Below, one piece after another: positions 46,562 through 58,334 of a stretch of 64,000 nucleotides of DNA; the first letter of the stretch is position 1; each line of letters starts with the position of its first letter. Both the position numbers and the translations under genes were made by a program. The DNA is from Pyrus communis. Lineage: Eukaryota; Streptophyta; Magnoliopsida; Rosales; Rosaceae. Where the stretch lies: NCBI RefSeq assembly GCF_963583255.1, contig NC_084816.1, forward strand, positions 23,458,119-23,522,118, read 5' to 3'. Under the pieces are notes generated by a model. That model searched no databases, was not told the origin of the DNA, and worked only from the letters and a program-made list of their open reading frames with translations.

Positions 46562-46777
46562 ATGGGCATTCATCTCATGAAAATTGCAGTAACCCTAACC
46601 CTAATCGGACTCGTAGGGTTTTCCTTTTGCAGTGTGGTCGGAAGCACTCCAGACAAAAACGTGACAAGTCTTCTATGCAACGGAGGATTGTACACAGCTG
46701 GTGATCCTTTTTCTGTTAGCCAAGGTACGTGTCAAAATGCGATGGACGGTCAGCAGTTCTTGTTGGTTGTGCAGTAA
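46562..46777 (+). pseudogene. DUF26/Gnk2-type secreted protein, truncated
   Basis: A 71-codon frame begins with a clear signal peptide (KIAVTLTLIGLVGFSFCSVVG) and continues NVTSLLCNGGLYTAGDPFSVS, the start of a Gnk2-homologous (DUF26) domain. The domain should run about 100 residues and end with a C-x8-C-x2-C core. Here it jumps after about 25 residues to GTCQNAMDGQQF and stops. Probably an internal deletion; a spliced continuation was looked for downstream and not found. It could still encode a small secreted peptide. Confidence 0.5.
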
Positions 46778-47227
46778 GGTATAAGCACTACCCATTTACG
46801 TACTGACGGATCAGCCTAATCAAAGATTGCATTAGCTAACTAAACTGTCTGTTCAATAAGTTTGATTTCCACTAGCCACTAAATGCTGCTGCTGCAATAA
46901 CATTATCTAATTTCAGTGTGTACTAAAAATCTTCCTATTGTGATGAATGAATGGGATAGCTAGCTTTTCATGATTCAGTCTTTTCTTACCTTTTGGAGAC
47001 TGCATTATTGCGTTTGTGGTAGTTGGACGTGAAGATATATATCAGTGCACTGATTGGTAGAGTCCTACAAATAAAGACACCATTTTTTCGTTCTTTTTTA
47101 GGTACATTTATTCCGTCAAGAAACCGGCAGTTGCATATGTCTTAGTAGCAGGTCAGAAATATAGCCAGAACGGATTTTCGCCAACCAAAACATCTTTCAA
47201 AAACCAACATGAATTTAAGAAGTAAAT
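46778..47227. other. Intergenic
   Basis: No gene or recognised element. Confidence 0.5.
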
Positions 47228-47364
47228 GGTGCTATTCACACATCTATTTTTACCTCTCACACACCCTTATTAATTTTTGCTGTTGAACTTCTTTCATTCA
47301 TTCGATCAGACAGCCAAAAATTGAAAATGAATGTGAAAAGTAAAAATAGGTGTGTTGATAACAC
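47228..47364. mobile_element. MITE-like element, family E copy 2
   Basis: Left end GTGCTATTCACACATC and right end GGTGTGTTGATAACAC are imperfect inverted repeats, with CTTATTAATTTTTGC and CATTCATTCGATC inside, as at 15256-15407. Confidence 0.6.
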
Positions 47365-47689
47365 TATGCTATTTTTTCCCATCAACTTACTTTACTCTAA
47401 AACAGACCCAATTAACAAGGGAGTCTTCTTCTTCGCAAGAGTAGCCTCTACAAATTCTCTCTCTCCCCTTCTCTCATCTTTCTCTCTCCCTCTGTTTTCT
47501 ATCTCTCTCAATTCTTTTCAAGGCATTTGGTGCGGGAAGGGGTGCAAGTTGGATTAAAAATTTCAATCCGAATTGAAATTTTCCGTTTCGAGCAGTCCAA
47601 ACATTTTCAATTTCGAAAATGTCCAAAATTTTTGGATGACAAATGGAATGTACCTATCCAATCCAAGTTTCCAAATTTGTGATCAAAAA

Positions 47690-47990
47690 TTTCTCAAACT
47701 TATTAACCAATAGACACATGTCTATTGTCTATTGGTTACACTTGTCATCACTCAATTGGTTAGAGTTGTTAGTGAGTGTTGGTTGTTAGAATTTGGTGAT
47801 TAGTTGAAGTTAGTTAGGAAGGGTATTATTGTAATAGTCAAAGGATATGGATGCTATATAAATACAATGTAAAGCTTCTAGCAAAATATCAAGTAATGAA
47901 AATTTGTTGTGATTCCTTCATTCCTAAGCTTCATTTTCCTCTCTCTCTATTTCTTTCAAAGCTTAAAGTCTCAACTGTTATGAAAACTTA
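47690..47990 (+). mobile_element. Possible solo LTR
   Basis: The sequence looks like a plant LTR: a TGTTAGTGAGTGTTGG start, GGGTATTATTGTAATAG, a CTATATAAATACA TATA box, and GCTTCTAGCAAAATATCAAG after it. No partner repeat or target duplication was found. Low certainty. Confidence 0.35.
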
Positions 47991-48261
47991 GCACTACAAC
48001 AAAAAACCATGCATATTCTTATTTATTCATGTTTATTGCTATACTTAGAGCTGTATTATTTCATATCTTGTATATTTAATCATACTATTATAATTAAAAA
48101 TAAATAGTACAATCATACTTACTATTTTATCTTGTCTATCATGATTTTATTTCATACATACTCGTAACGGTCAATTATCATCGGTTTTGCGTCAAGATTT
48201 CCGTTAGCTTCAAGGATTCTATGTTTTTTTCTTAAAGTATTTTTCCAAGTCTTCCTCTATT

Positions 48262-48652
48262 CCATTTGTCAAGCCTCCATCTATAAAAGAGCAATTTTGG
48301 AACTCCTACAAAGGATAGTTCTCACCCCAAACCCAATTCCCATCAAACACGTCACATGCATCGCTTCCTTCGTCAAGAAATCCTGGCAGTACTTTCCCAC
48401 TCGATGATGATAACGGTAATGATGAGCCATGCAATCCCCCCAGCAAGACAACCCCACGAGAGCAAATCCCGCTGATAACTGTAGGTTAATCCAAGTAGGA
48501 GAATCAGCTAAGGAAAATGACAGTGACCAAGAAGAAGCCAAGAATTCCCAGAGAAGGTTCCAGAGGGTTGAAGCATTTGAACTTCTTGAAGAACTACGAG
48601 TGGATTAGTTTTTCGTCTGTGTCCAGTGTGGAGTTGCAGTGCTATTAGCCAT
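48262..48652 (-). pseudogene. TBL pseudogene (exon 1 copy)
   Basis: Begins MANSTATPHWTQ, like [12 protein letters not shown] of the TBL gene at 49765-52602, then hits a stop after 15 codons. Similarity continues with frame changes through the membrane segment, the CDVFDG region and an NCSLIDGGL end. The later exons with the catalytic motifs are absent. It is a partial tandem copy. Confidence 0.8.
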
Positions 48653-49764
48653 TTCTTCGAAAAACAAAAGATTGATGATAAACGGGACCGGGCGATCGAA
48701 TTTTATGGTGGTTGAAGCGACCGAATGATTGTCGATACAGCCGGGTTTTCGAAGCTGCCATTTTTAAGGTTTAGAGACTTAAAGAGGCAGAAGTAGAAGA
48801 ATGGCGCGCTTGGGCGCAAACTGATTTGATTTGCAAACACGTGCGAGTATTTTTATTTTGGAAATCACACGTGAGAAGCCGCTTGAGATTTGAACTCGTA
48901 GGGAATATTTTTGCTCATAAGCGTTTTCTGTAAAAGGGAGACGTTAAAACTTTTTATCAAAATTTCACCCTAGTCGCTTCTTCAAGAAATGTTGTTTTGT
49001 ACTCCAAACGCATTTTACGTGTTTCTATCAAACCTAGTTAGAAGCGCTTCTTTGAAAACAAAAAATCCATGTAGAAGAAACCGTTTATTAATAGTTGAAA
49101 ATCAAATAAAAGAGACTCCACCATTATTTATATACAAGTTATAGTCCGTTCAATGTTCCGATTCTATTTTGTATTCTGTAACCGGTCTATTTATGCATAT
49201 TTTTCCCAGAAAGCATATGAACACGACTCAAATTAACGCTAGAGTCGAAGTAAAATCTCTTTCATTGACTTTAGATACAACGAAACCCCTGCAATATCCA
49301 GGGCAATAAAAACTTGTGTAATTACATTCTGTGAATATAAGTAAAACCATGTGTACATGTATAACCAGTATCAAGCTTGCCTCATCATCTCTTTCTACTT
49401 GCATCCTTGAAGTTTAGCATGCTCCGTAAACCAACTTCCGTCCTTCGGGTCCAGAGATGACGAATCTACTGCAAAAAATTATCCAACAAAAGCCTCCAAA
49501 ATGACTTGAATTCTCACCAACCAATGAATCCCAGCTTTACATGTTAGCATAGCAAACCTCCAGTAATCTCTCGTTCTAATTTCCGCTCGTTAAGCAAAAC
49601 CCGTCTAATGCTCGAGAAAAATGAAGATGCTAACAGTACCACCCAACTCTTACCTTTACATGCCAGACTTCTTCCGGTGATTGTGGCCAACAAAATGTTC
49701 CGGTTTTTTCCAGGAAGTTTTTAATAACTATTCACAATGTAAACTACAAAGATTTGGTTGAGTT
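48653..49764. other. Between TBL pseudogene and TBL
   Basis: The right part (about 49250-49764) is probably TBL 3' UTR. No other gene is seen. Confidence 0.5.
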
Positions 49765-52602
49765 TCATGCGCGAATGGATTCCCGTTTAAGGAAGAGTGC
49801 ATACAGAAGCTCGTTCCATGAATCAGGCACACCTGGGAGGCACCAGTGGCTGCAGTCTTGATGGTGGACGGAGGCTGGTCCAGTCTCAGGCCCTAGATAG
49901 TATAGAGAGGCATGACCATCTTTTCTCCACAGAGACATGTTCGTCACATTGAGCAAATCCAGTTTCCTAACATGTGACTCATTTGAACGCTCTGATATGA
50001 GATCAAAGATAGTCTTGTAAACACTTTCGGATGAATTGGACAACAAATTTAATCCAGGTAGGTTCTCCAACTGACAACCACCACCCGTATTCCAATCACC
50101 GCCACTGTTACATCCACAACCTATTGATTAGTGTTAAGTTATACATATGCGGTAAAAACCAAAAGCAACATTTTCCCTGAACACATGAAGTGAAAATGTG
50201 CAAACGTATACGGTATTGGTATATGTTCTGATGCTAAAGCCGATACAAGCAAATGAAAAAACACAAAGAACCTCTAAAGTGCAAAGCCAAACTGAAGGCC
50301 AAAATTGATGTATCAATGAGACTGCCAACAAAATGATGGAGCAAACCTGAAATGCACGGGAGCATAAGTTCGAAAGAGAACATAAGACTTGCTCATGTTC
50401 ACTTCATTGCCAATCCAATCGATCACAGTATCTAACGACCTACGAAATGCTGTTTCGACAGTCATATTCATCTTCACCTCCTCTCCTTCTTGGAAGTAGC
50501 AACCACTGACAAGTCATGAAATTCCAAAAATCAGACATGATCCGATAAATCATAGGCACACACTTTTCTCCATGACAATTATGAATCCTTATTCAACCAA
50601 ATAATTAAAAGTTTAAATCACAAATTCGTTGTAAACTTTCCACCTCTTAGAGTTTCAAAGTTTGTGTAACAAGAAATGTTATGAAAACTAACAAAAAAGT
50701 TGTAAGAGAAAGTTATCAGGATTTACTCTCGTATGGTCTTCTCATAACTCCACCAATGCCCCGCATTGAGAATCAGCACATCTGCATCTCTCCACTGCCT
50801 GGAAGTCCTTTCCAGTTGATCCACCCTTAAGGTTATCTTCACCTTTTCTGGAGCGCCAGCAGGAGGGTGGCCCTGAAAGACTAGAAATGGTGCTCTGTAG
50901 TATTCCACAGTGCAGTTGAAGTCCTCAAACTTGAATATCAAGAACCCTGAATGCTTTGTGATTGGATTCCCATTCACCTCATAGATTGAAGTCTTGTTAG
51001 GAACCGCAGAGGAGAGCATACAGAGAAGAGACTCCCATTGGTTCCTTCCAATTGAATCACCAACAAATACAACACGCCGGTTCCGAAGCTTCTCCAACAT
51101 CTTCCCTGCATCGAATCTGTTCTTAAGACAAGAGATAAACCGAATATAAGATCTTGTCCAATCTAACTACTAAAGATCACTCAAATGTACTCAACTAGAG
51201 AGTATTCGGTGTACCATCATCATTATCATCATAAGTACTAAAGATCACTCAAATGTACCACTACCGATTATCGTTGTAATTATGATGAAAATTCACGATT
51301 TATAGACGAAATTGTCTAATGTTATCTTTTCGGACTCACTTAACTTGTAATCAGACGAAAACAAAACCTCCAGATTGAAAAAGCATATGATGAAACCAAA
51401 GGACAAAACAACCAAAACAAAAGGGCAAACAGAGAACTTTCTCGCTACTCGAGCTGTTTGAACTAAAAATATACAAACACTGAAAGAATTGATAAAGCCA
51501 AAAGGCAATAAAGGGTCACGGGTGAGCAGCTAATCCACAAAAAAGGTACACCCACCAACCTCCACAAAAACTTAAAATCATTCACACAGAAAATAACAAG
51601 GACATCATTAAGAATGGAACCAACCGAAGTTCGAATCATCTCCCCGTAGTTTGGATTAGATTAATTACAATATCACTCGGTTAACAATACAAAAAGCAAA
51701 CAAAAGACGGAAAACTTTATCACTCGATTAATTACAATATCTGTTAACAATATCTGTTCATTACACTATCACTCGATTAATTACAATATCGGTTAACAAT
51801 ATCACTCGATTAATTACAATATCTGTTAACAATATCTGTTCATTACACTATCACTCGATTAATTACAATATCGGTTAACAATATCACTCGATTAATTACA
51901 ATATCTGTTCATTACAACAACAGATGAATAAATTAAATTCCAGTTACTGGTAAAACTTTATCTGTTCACCTAATTAATAAACTAAATTTCAATTAGGTTG
52001 CCAATAAATTCAGGAAGCTTACTTCCCTACTAGCACTGAACCCGTATCTAAACAACACCAAACCAATACAAACATGATAATCATTTTTCTTTCTTTATTT
52101 TTTGACAAGGCGATATTCTAAACTACTCAAATTTTCGTAAAATGGATACGAAGTAAGAAATAAACAGAATGGTCGAGTAGTACTAGTACCTGGGCAAGGT
52201 GCAACCCTTGGGCTGCCAACGCCACTTGGTGTAGAAATTATCAGGCCGGCCATTCTCAGAACATCTAAACCCTTCATCTAAAAGGCTACAATTCTGAGAC
52301 TCGTACAACGGATAGCTCTCATCCCAAACCCAATTCCCATCAAACACGTCACAGCCGTTACCGCCTTCCTCAAGAAATCCCAGCAGTCCATTCCCCTTTG
52401 ACGGCAACCCCAGAATCCGACTGTAAACTTTACGGTGATCCAAGTAGAAGCAGCTAACGAAGAAAAAAGCGACCAAGAAGAACCCAAGAATCCCCAGAGA
52501 GGGTTCAAGAGGGTTGGAGCGTTTGAGTTTCTTGAAGAACTCCAAGTGGGTCATTGTGCTTTCCTCTGTTTGGTGTGGAGACGCGGGATTGTTATTCGCC
52601 AT
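49765..52602 (-). CDS. Trichome birefringence-like (TBL, PMR5/DUF231) protein, 4 exons, complete
   Basis: Golgi-type membrane-anchored enzyme family that acetylates cell-wall polysaccharides such as xylan and pectin. Exons in transcript order: 52602-52190, 51116-50727, 50505-50347, 50104-49765; 1302 bases, 433 residues, usual for the family. Order: short cytosolic tail, membrane anchor about 34-53 ([20 protein letters not shown]), TBL domain ([17 protein letters not shown], then the KWRWQP region), catalytic GDS at 157-159 in [13 protein letters not shown], and the carboxy-terminal DxxH motif DCSHWCLPG (D404, H407). All phases close. Intron 1 holds an 82-bp-period satellite. Closest Arabidopsis relatives may be the TBL8-11 group, but the substrate is not deducible from sequence alone. 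Confidence 0.93.
51718..51925. repeat. Alternating 49/33-bp satellite in TBL intron 1
   Basis: Five starts of TATCACTCGATTAATTACAA at 51718, 51767, 51800, 51849 and 51882 are spaced 49, 33, 49 and 33 bp. The higher-order unit is 82 bp, present about 2.5 times and nearly identical. Confidence 0.95.
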
Positions 52603-52926
52603 TTGTTTGAAGAATGAAGCATTGAGAGTTCGTGGGAGTTGTGGGGGTTGGAGAAATGGTCCAAAAACAAAGGGATAAATTCGCTGGGTGCTGGCACAAA
52701 GTCTTTAGGGTGGAGTTGCTCTTAAAAGATGGGCGGTTTAGACTTCTAGAGTGAGAAAGGAAGACGTGGGGTCTGAGAGAGAAAGTAAGCATTAGTGGCT
52801 AAAAGAAGACATTTTTCGAATTGGGTTTTCTTCCAAATATCACATCAGGGTTGTTCGTTTGTGTTTGCTGCAGAAAAATGGGAGGATTAAAGCGTTTCGG
52901 CGGTGGTTTTTTACCAGTTGGTTCAC

Positions 52927-52959
<33 letters not shown>

Positions 52960-53343
52960 GATGGGTTGACAAGTAAGAAGCAGAAATGCTCGACTCAAGA
53001 ATTTGAAAACATTCATGCTTTTCTTTAATTGATTGGTTTCAGAGTTCAGAGTCTTGGTAATAGGTGGGTAAATTAAATTTTCTTTTCGATTCTGTAGCTT
53101 AAAATAATTAAATTTAGGACAACACACGTTATTTATACTCGCAATAATCCTCACAATTTCAATTTTGTTTCATTTACTCACCATCCTCAAATGTTTTTAT
53201 TTTATTTATTTTAAATTTTGAGATTGTATGTAGTGTATAAATTTCGAAATTTAAATTTATCTAATAGTAATAAATGAGGAGCATCACATCACTTAAAAGT
53301 GGTGAGCAAAAATAATTCATTTTGTCTTTGTATTTCAGATGCA
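52603..53343. other. TBL upstream region
   Basis: Leader and promoter of TBL, with a GA tract at about 52929-52962. No gene. Confidence 0.5.
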
Positions 53344-53352
53344 TAAAATTTA

Positions 53353-53506
53353 GGGAGTTTTAACGAAAAACATACGATATTGTTCACTTTAACGAAAAAC
53401 CACATTTTTACACTAAAAAGTCAAACATAGTACTATTTACTTTATCCTTTATTTTGTCATTATCATTAAAACTCAAAGTTTTCAAGTCATTTTCATTAGT
53501 TTTCCT
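53353..53506. mobile_element. Mutator-like MITE, family C copy 3
   Basis: A 154-bp element from GGGAGTTTTAACGAAAAAC to TTAGTTTTCCT with an exact 9-bp duplication TAAAATTTA (53344-53352 and 53507-53515). It is the best-preserved junction of the family. Confidence 0.9.
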
Positions 53507-53515
53507 TAAAATTTA

Positions 53516-54004
53516 GGCTTAAATGTTAAAATGGTCCATGTATTTGAGTTATTGGATCAATTTAGTATCTGTGTTTTCAATTTGGCCAATTTGATCTTTG
53601 TATTCATCTCTTAAGGACATTTCCATCTGTAAAATTTTTTTATAAATTATTATTTATAAAATTATAATCTATTTGATTTAAAATGAAATAAACTTATAAC
53701 GTATAACTTTTCCAACTCTCCAACTTCCTCCCTAACATTACCCCCTTTCTTTTCTATGTCACAACCTTAATTATTTTTCAAGTTGGAAGTTTTATTTCTT
53801 ATATGTGTTATTCTTATTGATTTGCATTTTTCAGTAAAGAGAAAGGGTAATTATTTCTCATATGATTTTTCTTATGAAGTTTTTAAAAGAGATTGAATGA
53901 AATGTTCTTAATTGGTTAACATAGACAAACACGAGGACTAAATTAACCAAATTGAAAACACGGGGAGTAGATTGGCCATATAACTATAACACGGGGACCA
54001 TTTT
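53516..54004. other. Intergenic, AT-rich
   Basis: No gene or recognised element. Confidence 0.5.
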
Positions 54005-54291
54005 TGTCACATCCTGGCCCAGGACGGATCACTTCCCGGGCCCGCTCCACCACCGTAGCACGATATTGTCCGTTTTGGGTCCCAACCACGCCCTTACGGT
54101 TTTGTTTCTGGGAACTCACACGAGAACTTCCCAGTGGGTCACCCATCATGGGAGTGTTCTAGCCCCCATCTCGCTTAACTTAGGAGTTCCGATGGAGCCC
54201 GAAGCCAGTGAGCTCCCAAAAGGCCTCGTGCTAGGTAGGGATGGGAATATACATTTAAGGATCACTCCCCTGGGCGATGTGAGATGTTACA
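54005..54291 (-). mobile_element. Cassandra solo LTR
   Basis: A 287-bp LTR, TGT...ACA, with the 5S-like core. It is flanked by exact ATTTT on both sides (54000-54004 and 54292-54296). No internal domain, so it was left by LTR-LTR recombination. Confidence 0.92.
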
Positions 54292-54395
54292 ATTTTGATA
54301 TTTAAGCCTAAAATTTATTCATTGTAATTTGCAATCTACTAAAATCAAGTTGGGGCTCTTCTTCAACTAATTGCATTTTGGGTTTAAACTATTTT

Positions 54396-56003
54396 TGTAA
54401 TGCCCCGGTCCCGAAATATTTATTTTCGAGAAATAATTCCAATGATAGGCCCAATTCAATTCTCTTGTTTGATTTATTATCAGTACACTTTATTCTTTAA
54501 TTAAAAAAAAAATTCCTAACTACTCACATAAGTATCCACCAAACTTACTTAGCAAAATGTACGTTTATATTTTTACTTTAACACCAATACCTTCATATTC
54601 ACTCTATTTCCCAACAAGAGATCAAACTCAATTGTCCAATTACCATAATTACATAATTTCTTGCTTAAATTTATTAAAAGTTCACACAATTTATATCGAG
54701 AATTTATATATACAAAACATAAGATTTCCTTTTATAATAAAATTCCAAAATCCTTACTTAGTTCAATTCCTCAATCAAAGCTATGTCCCATTTATTTAAT
54801 CTCACTTATTGTATGGCTGCATCTAACATCTCATTAGACTGCCTACGTACCCTAAACAGGGATCAAGTCATTCGTAGTTCACATTTCCAAAATTCAAACC
54901 AAATCCGAATATATTCATTTAATCCACATATACCGCAATCGTATTAATATTCAAACCTTAGCAGTTAAGTCTCAAAAGCATAACTAGAATAACGAAATTC
55001 GCATAAAAACACAATGTCGGCTCCCTGGCCATGAGCCGCCGTGGGTGGCAGTCGGCCGCCCCGGCTTACCGGAAAATTCAACTATTTCTAAAAATTCTCA
55101 AAAATTACAAAAATGAATATCCCGAATAGTAGAGCAAACTTTATACTTGAGGCCAAGTTCAATTTGGCCTGTAAAGGCTCCAATTTGCCTCGAACCCGTC
55201 AGAAACCTTATAAATAGGTGGCCTCAAAACATCACCTCCGGTGCTCCGCTGCCCCTACCATTGTTTGGGATTTGTTCCAGACCTCAAGGGGAGTCTAATG
55301 GTGGTGGAGATGGATGTAGTTTGCTTCAGATTTAGTTGATTCGAACACACACCCACCACACCCCATCGTGCGGTTTCTCCTGATTTAAAGTTCAAATCCC
55401 TATATTTTGGGATGTAATAGGAAGAGGGAAGGTCATAGAGGGGTTTCCAAGTGGTTGTTTAATGTAATTCACTGGAAAAAGGGGTGAAAACCCACCGGAA
55501 ACATGTATGGGTGCCGACCGAGTCGGGTCACCAAAACCCGGGTCCCGATCCTCCGTTTCTCTTTTCTCTCCTTTCTCCTCCCGATTCTCTCTCCCCATTG
55601 GTCACCCTCTCCCCAATTCCTTCCTCCTTTTTCTCCTTTCTATTCTTTTCTTTCTCCTCCCGATTCTCTCTCCCCATTGGTCAGGATTCTCTCTCTTCAT
55701 TGGTTACCCTCTCCCCAATTCCTTCCTCCTTTTCCTCCTTTCTATTCTTTTCTTTCTCCTCCCGATTCTCTCTCCCCATTGGTCACCCTCTCCCCAATTC
55801 CTTCCTCCTTTTCCTCCTTTCTATTCTTTTCTTTTAATCACAACCATCCATCATTTATTTTTCTCTCCAATCACAGCCACACACGTGGCACATCTCATGG
55901 CTCCAAAAAAGTGTACTGATAATCAATCAAACAAGAGAATTGAATTGGGCCTATCATTGAAATTATTTCCCGAAAATAAATATTTCGGGACTGGGGCATT
56001 ACA
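54396..56003. mobile_element. Long-inverted-repeat element, 1.6 kb
   Basis: The ends 54396-54488 and 55911-56003 are 93-bp inverted repeats with four mismatches by my count (start TGTAATGCCCC). ATTTT flanks both sides (54391-54395 and 56004-56008). The inside has no transposase. It contains a GC-rich piece near 55020-55330 and the pyrimidine-rich tandem repeat at 55572-55835. The class is unclear: foldback or Mutator-like by its ends, but the duplication is 5 bp. Confidence 0.75.
55572..55835. repeat. Pyrimidine-rich tandem repeat, three units
   Basis: Three copies of a roughly 79-bp unit (CCTCCCGATTCTCTCTCCCC ... TTCCTTCCTCC ... CTATTCTTTTC); the second is lengthened to about 102 bp by a partial internal duplication. 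It is open in several frames by composition only. Confidence 0.85.
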
Positions 56004-56018
56004 ATTTTCCTTCTTTTA

Positions 56019-56613
56019 GACCATCTTCGACCCTTGGTTTTAACCCATAAAATTTATGTTTTAACCCAGAAATAGTTTTACTGCTCTAATTCTTATGGGT
56101 TAAATTTTTATTCATATATTATTAAATAATGAATTTAGGATTTTTTTTTTCCCTTAAAGTAACTTAAAAAAAATACAGTTGACTATCCTAATTTAATTTT
56201 ATGAACATTTTAACCTAAAAATATTTAGATTCCGATAAATATTAAAAAAATACTCAATCGACACCAAGAAACTCGTGGAACACTATGAAAAAAATATGAT
56301 ACACATGAAAGAATTTTTTTAATTAATTTAGTCGTTGGATTCAAATTTGGACCGTTAGATCTTTTATTTTTTTTACAGTTGGATTTGTTCATATTGTATT
56401 TTAACCGTTGAATTCAATAAATTTATAAATATAAAACTAAAAGAAATATGCATATATGGTGAGCCATACCACTAACTCAGAGGGAATTCTGCTCTAAGTT
56501 TGCCCCAAAAATGAGTTTTGGATTAAAACTCATAATTGGCCCAAGGGTTAGAGCAAGTTGAAGTAAGTTTAAAACTTAAAATTTGAGTTTTACTCCAAGG
56601 GTTGAAGTAGGTC
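56019..56613. mobile_element. Tourist-like (PIF/Harbinger) MITE
   Basis: A 595-bp element between TTA duplications (56016-56018 and 56614-56616). Ends GACCATCTTCGACCCTTGG and the complement of CCAAGGGTTGAAGTAGGTC form inverted repeats. It is related to the element cut by the window end. Confidence 0.75.
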
Positions 56614-56616
56614 TTA

Positions 56617-57947
56617 GTGTGTTGCGATTATGTGGCACATACTTAGGGTAAAAGTGGCAGAGAAGATTGAGGAAGACTTGGAAAAAGATTCAAAGAAAAA
56701 AAACATGAAAAACTTAGAGCTAAATGACTTGGTGCAAAACCGAGCCTATTAGCGTTATAGGAACCATACAAACACGACATCACTTAGTGAGATAAGACTT
56801 TATTGTTATTATTGTAGTATAGATTAGCATAGAATATTGTTTGTAAAATTAATACTTTCCTTTGTATAAACCAATTAATAAGAGTCATTATGTTTCTAAA
56901 TCAAAGTTCAATTAATAAGAGTCGTGTGTCTAAATCCATCACATTGTCAATTCTTTAAAATTATGGAAATAATAAAAATAAGTTAGGTGCGGTGGCCACG
57001 ATGAAACACGAATGACGACTTTTTGTTCATGTGATTTTCTTACTGTCAAGGCACCATTTTTTTTTATCAATAATAGTCAATGGACCTGTCTTTTTTCTTA
57101 AATTGACAAATAAGGGCAATGATGAAAAAGGACGCTCACAAATTAAAATGACAATTTGAAAAGGAAATAATATGACATTTTGATTGAAATAAAAATTAAA
57201 AATAAATAGTAGATAAGAACAAAGCTGAAAACAAAAGATAGAGATGTGGCATTGAATGATCTGAGTGAGATTGACAAAATAGTTCATTTGCTTTAATACC
57301 CCCACATTTCTGAAATTTGGGATCAACCCAAATAAATTAAGGTATTGTTTGGTATTTAACTTGATTACAATTTATATTTTCAAAAACGATGAATGTAGCT
57401 AAAATACTCCTTACTCATTAGTTTAAAAAAAAAAAAAAAAAAAAACAAGCCCTAAATCATCCAGCCTTTTTTTTTTTTTTTTTTTGCTTAACCACCTAAA
57501 GAATGTAGTTTTGCATAATTAATTTATGGCACTTTACATTCCCTTTTTAAAAGTAAAAACAAGAATTTGATTACAATTACACAAATTCGCCACTTAGTTC
57601 GATATTTAGTGTTATTATTTCATGTGAAATAATAAACACATTTTTTCTCTCTTACATGGTCTTTTCTTAAAGCGTCTCCGGAAAGGTCTTTAGTCTCTTG
57701 TTTCGAAGGTGTACCAGCATAAAGATTTGTAAGAAAACAAACGTCGTTGACAACTAAGCAACCATCTTCTCTCTCTTCGCCTCCCACTCCTTCTCCGATC
57801 ATTGAGTATTGGACACCAAGAGGCAGGTACTTAACCTCGAGAGTGAAGGCGATTTGCCTTAATCTTATTCATTTTATTTTTAATTATTCAATTAGATAAC
57901 TATAATTAAAGATGAGTGTGTACCGAAGATTAAGGGGGTCAAATAAG
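56617..57947. other. Intergenic, AT-rich
   Basis: No gene is supported. It has A and T runs at 57424-57445 and 57468-57486. Confidence 0.5.
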
Positions 57948-58110
57948 TTTAGTTTTTTCAGTGTAACCGGTAAACGGGATGGTACATCACATGTCACTAA
58001 ACAAATAGTGAATATGTGTCCTAAAAAGTTAATAACTTAAAAAATAAAATTTCCCACAATTCCTATTAAAACACGTGATCTTGTGTTTCCGTCATAACTA
58101 AAAATTTCTC
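57948..58110. mobile_element. Palindromic MITE, family D copy 2
   Basis: Matches 16305-16476 along its whole length (TTTTTCAGTGTAAC, GGTACATCACATGTC, AAAGTTAATAACTTAAAAA, ACACGTGAT, CCGTCATAACTAAAAATTTC). The target duplication is not clear. Confidence 0.7.
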
Positions 58111-58334
58111 GAAGAGATGGAGCTTCCATCTTAACAATTGTAACTTGCACCTGAATTATTAAGTAATTATTATTATTTAAATTGAAAACTAACCGACTAA
58201 ACTGAAAAAAAAAAAAATATATATATATATATATGGGGACCCGAAAAATTGAAAATTGCCCCACAAACGGAAAATTGTTCACCTGAAGAGTACGAACGTG
58301 GAATGTTTTGTTACAGCAGTTTCAGTTAAACATG

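Noticed and set aside
55484..56019. Three overlapping ORFs of 117-170 codons
   Set aside because: Produced by a pyrimidine-rich tandem repeat that is open in all frames; the repeats read as low-complexity Ser/Phe/Pro.
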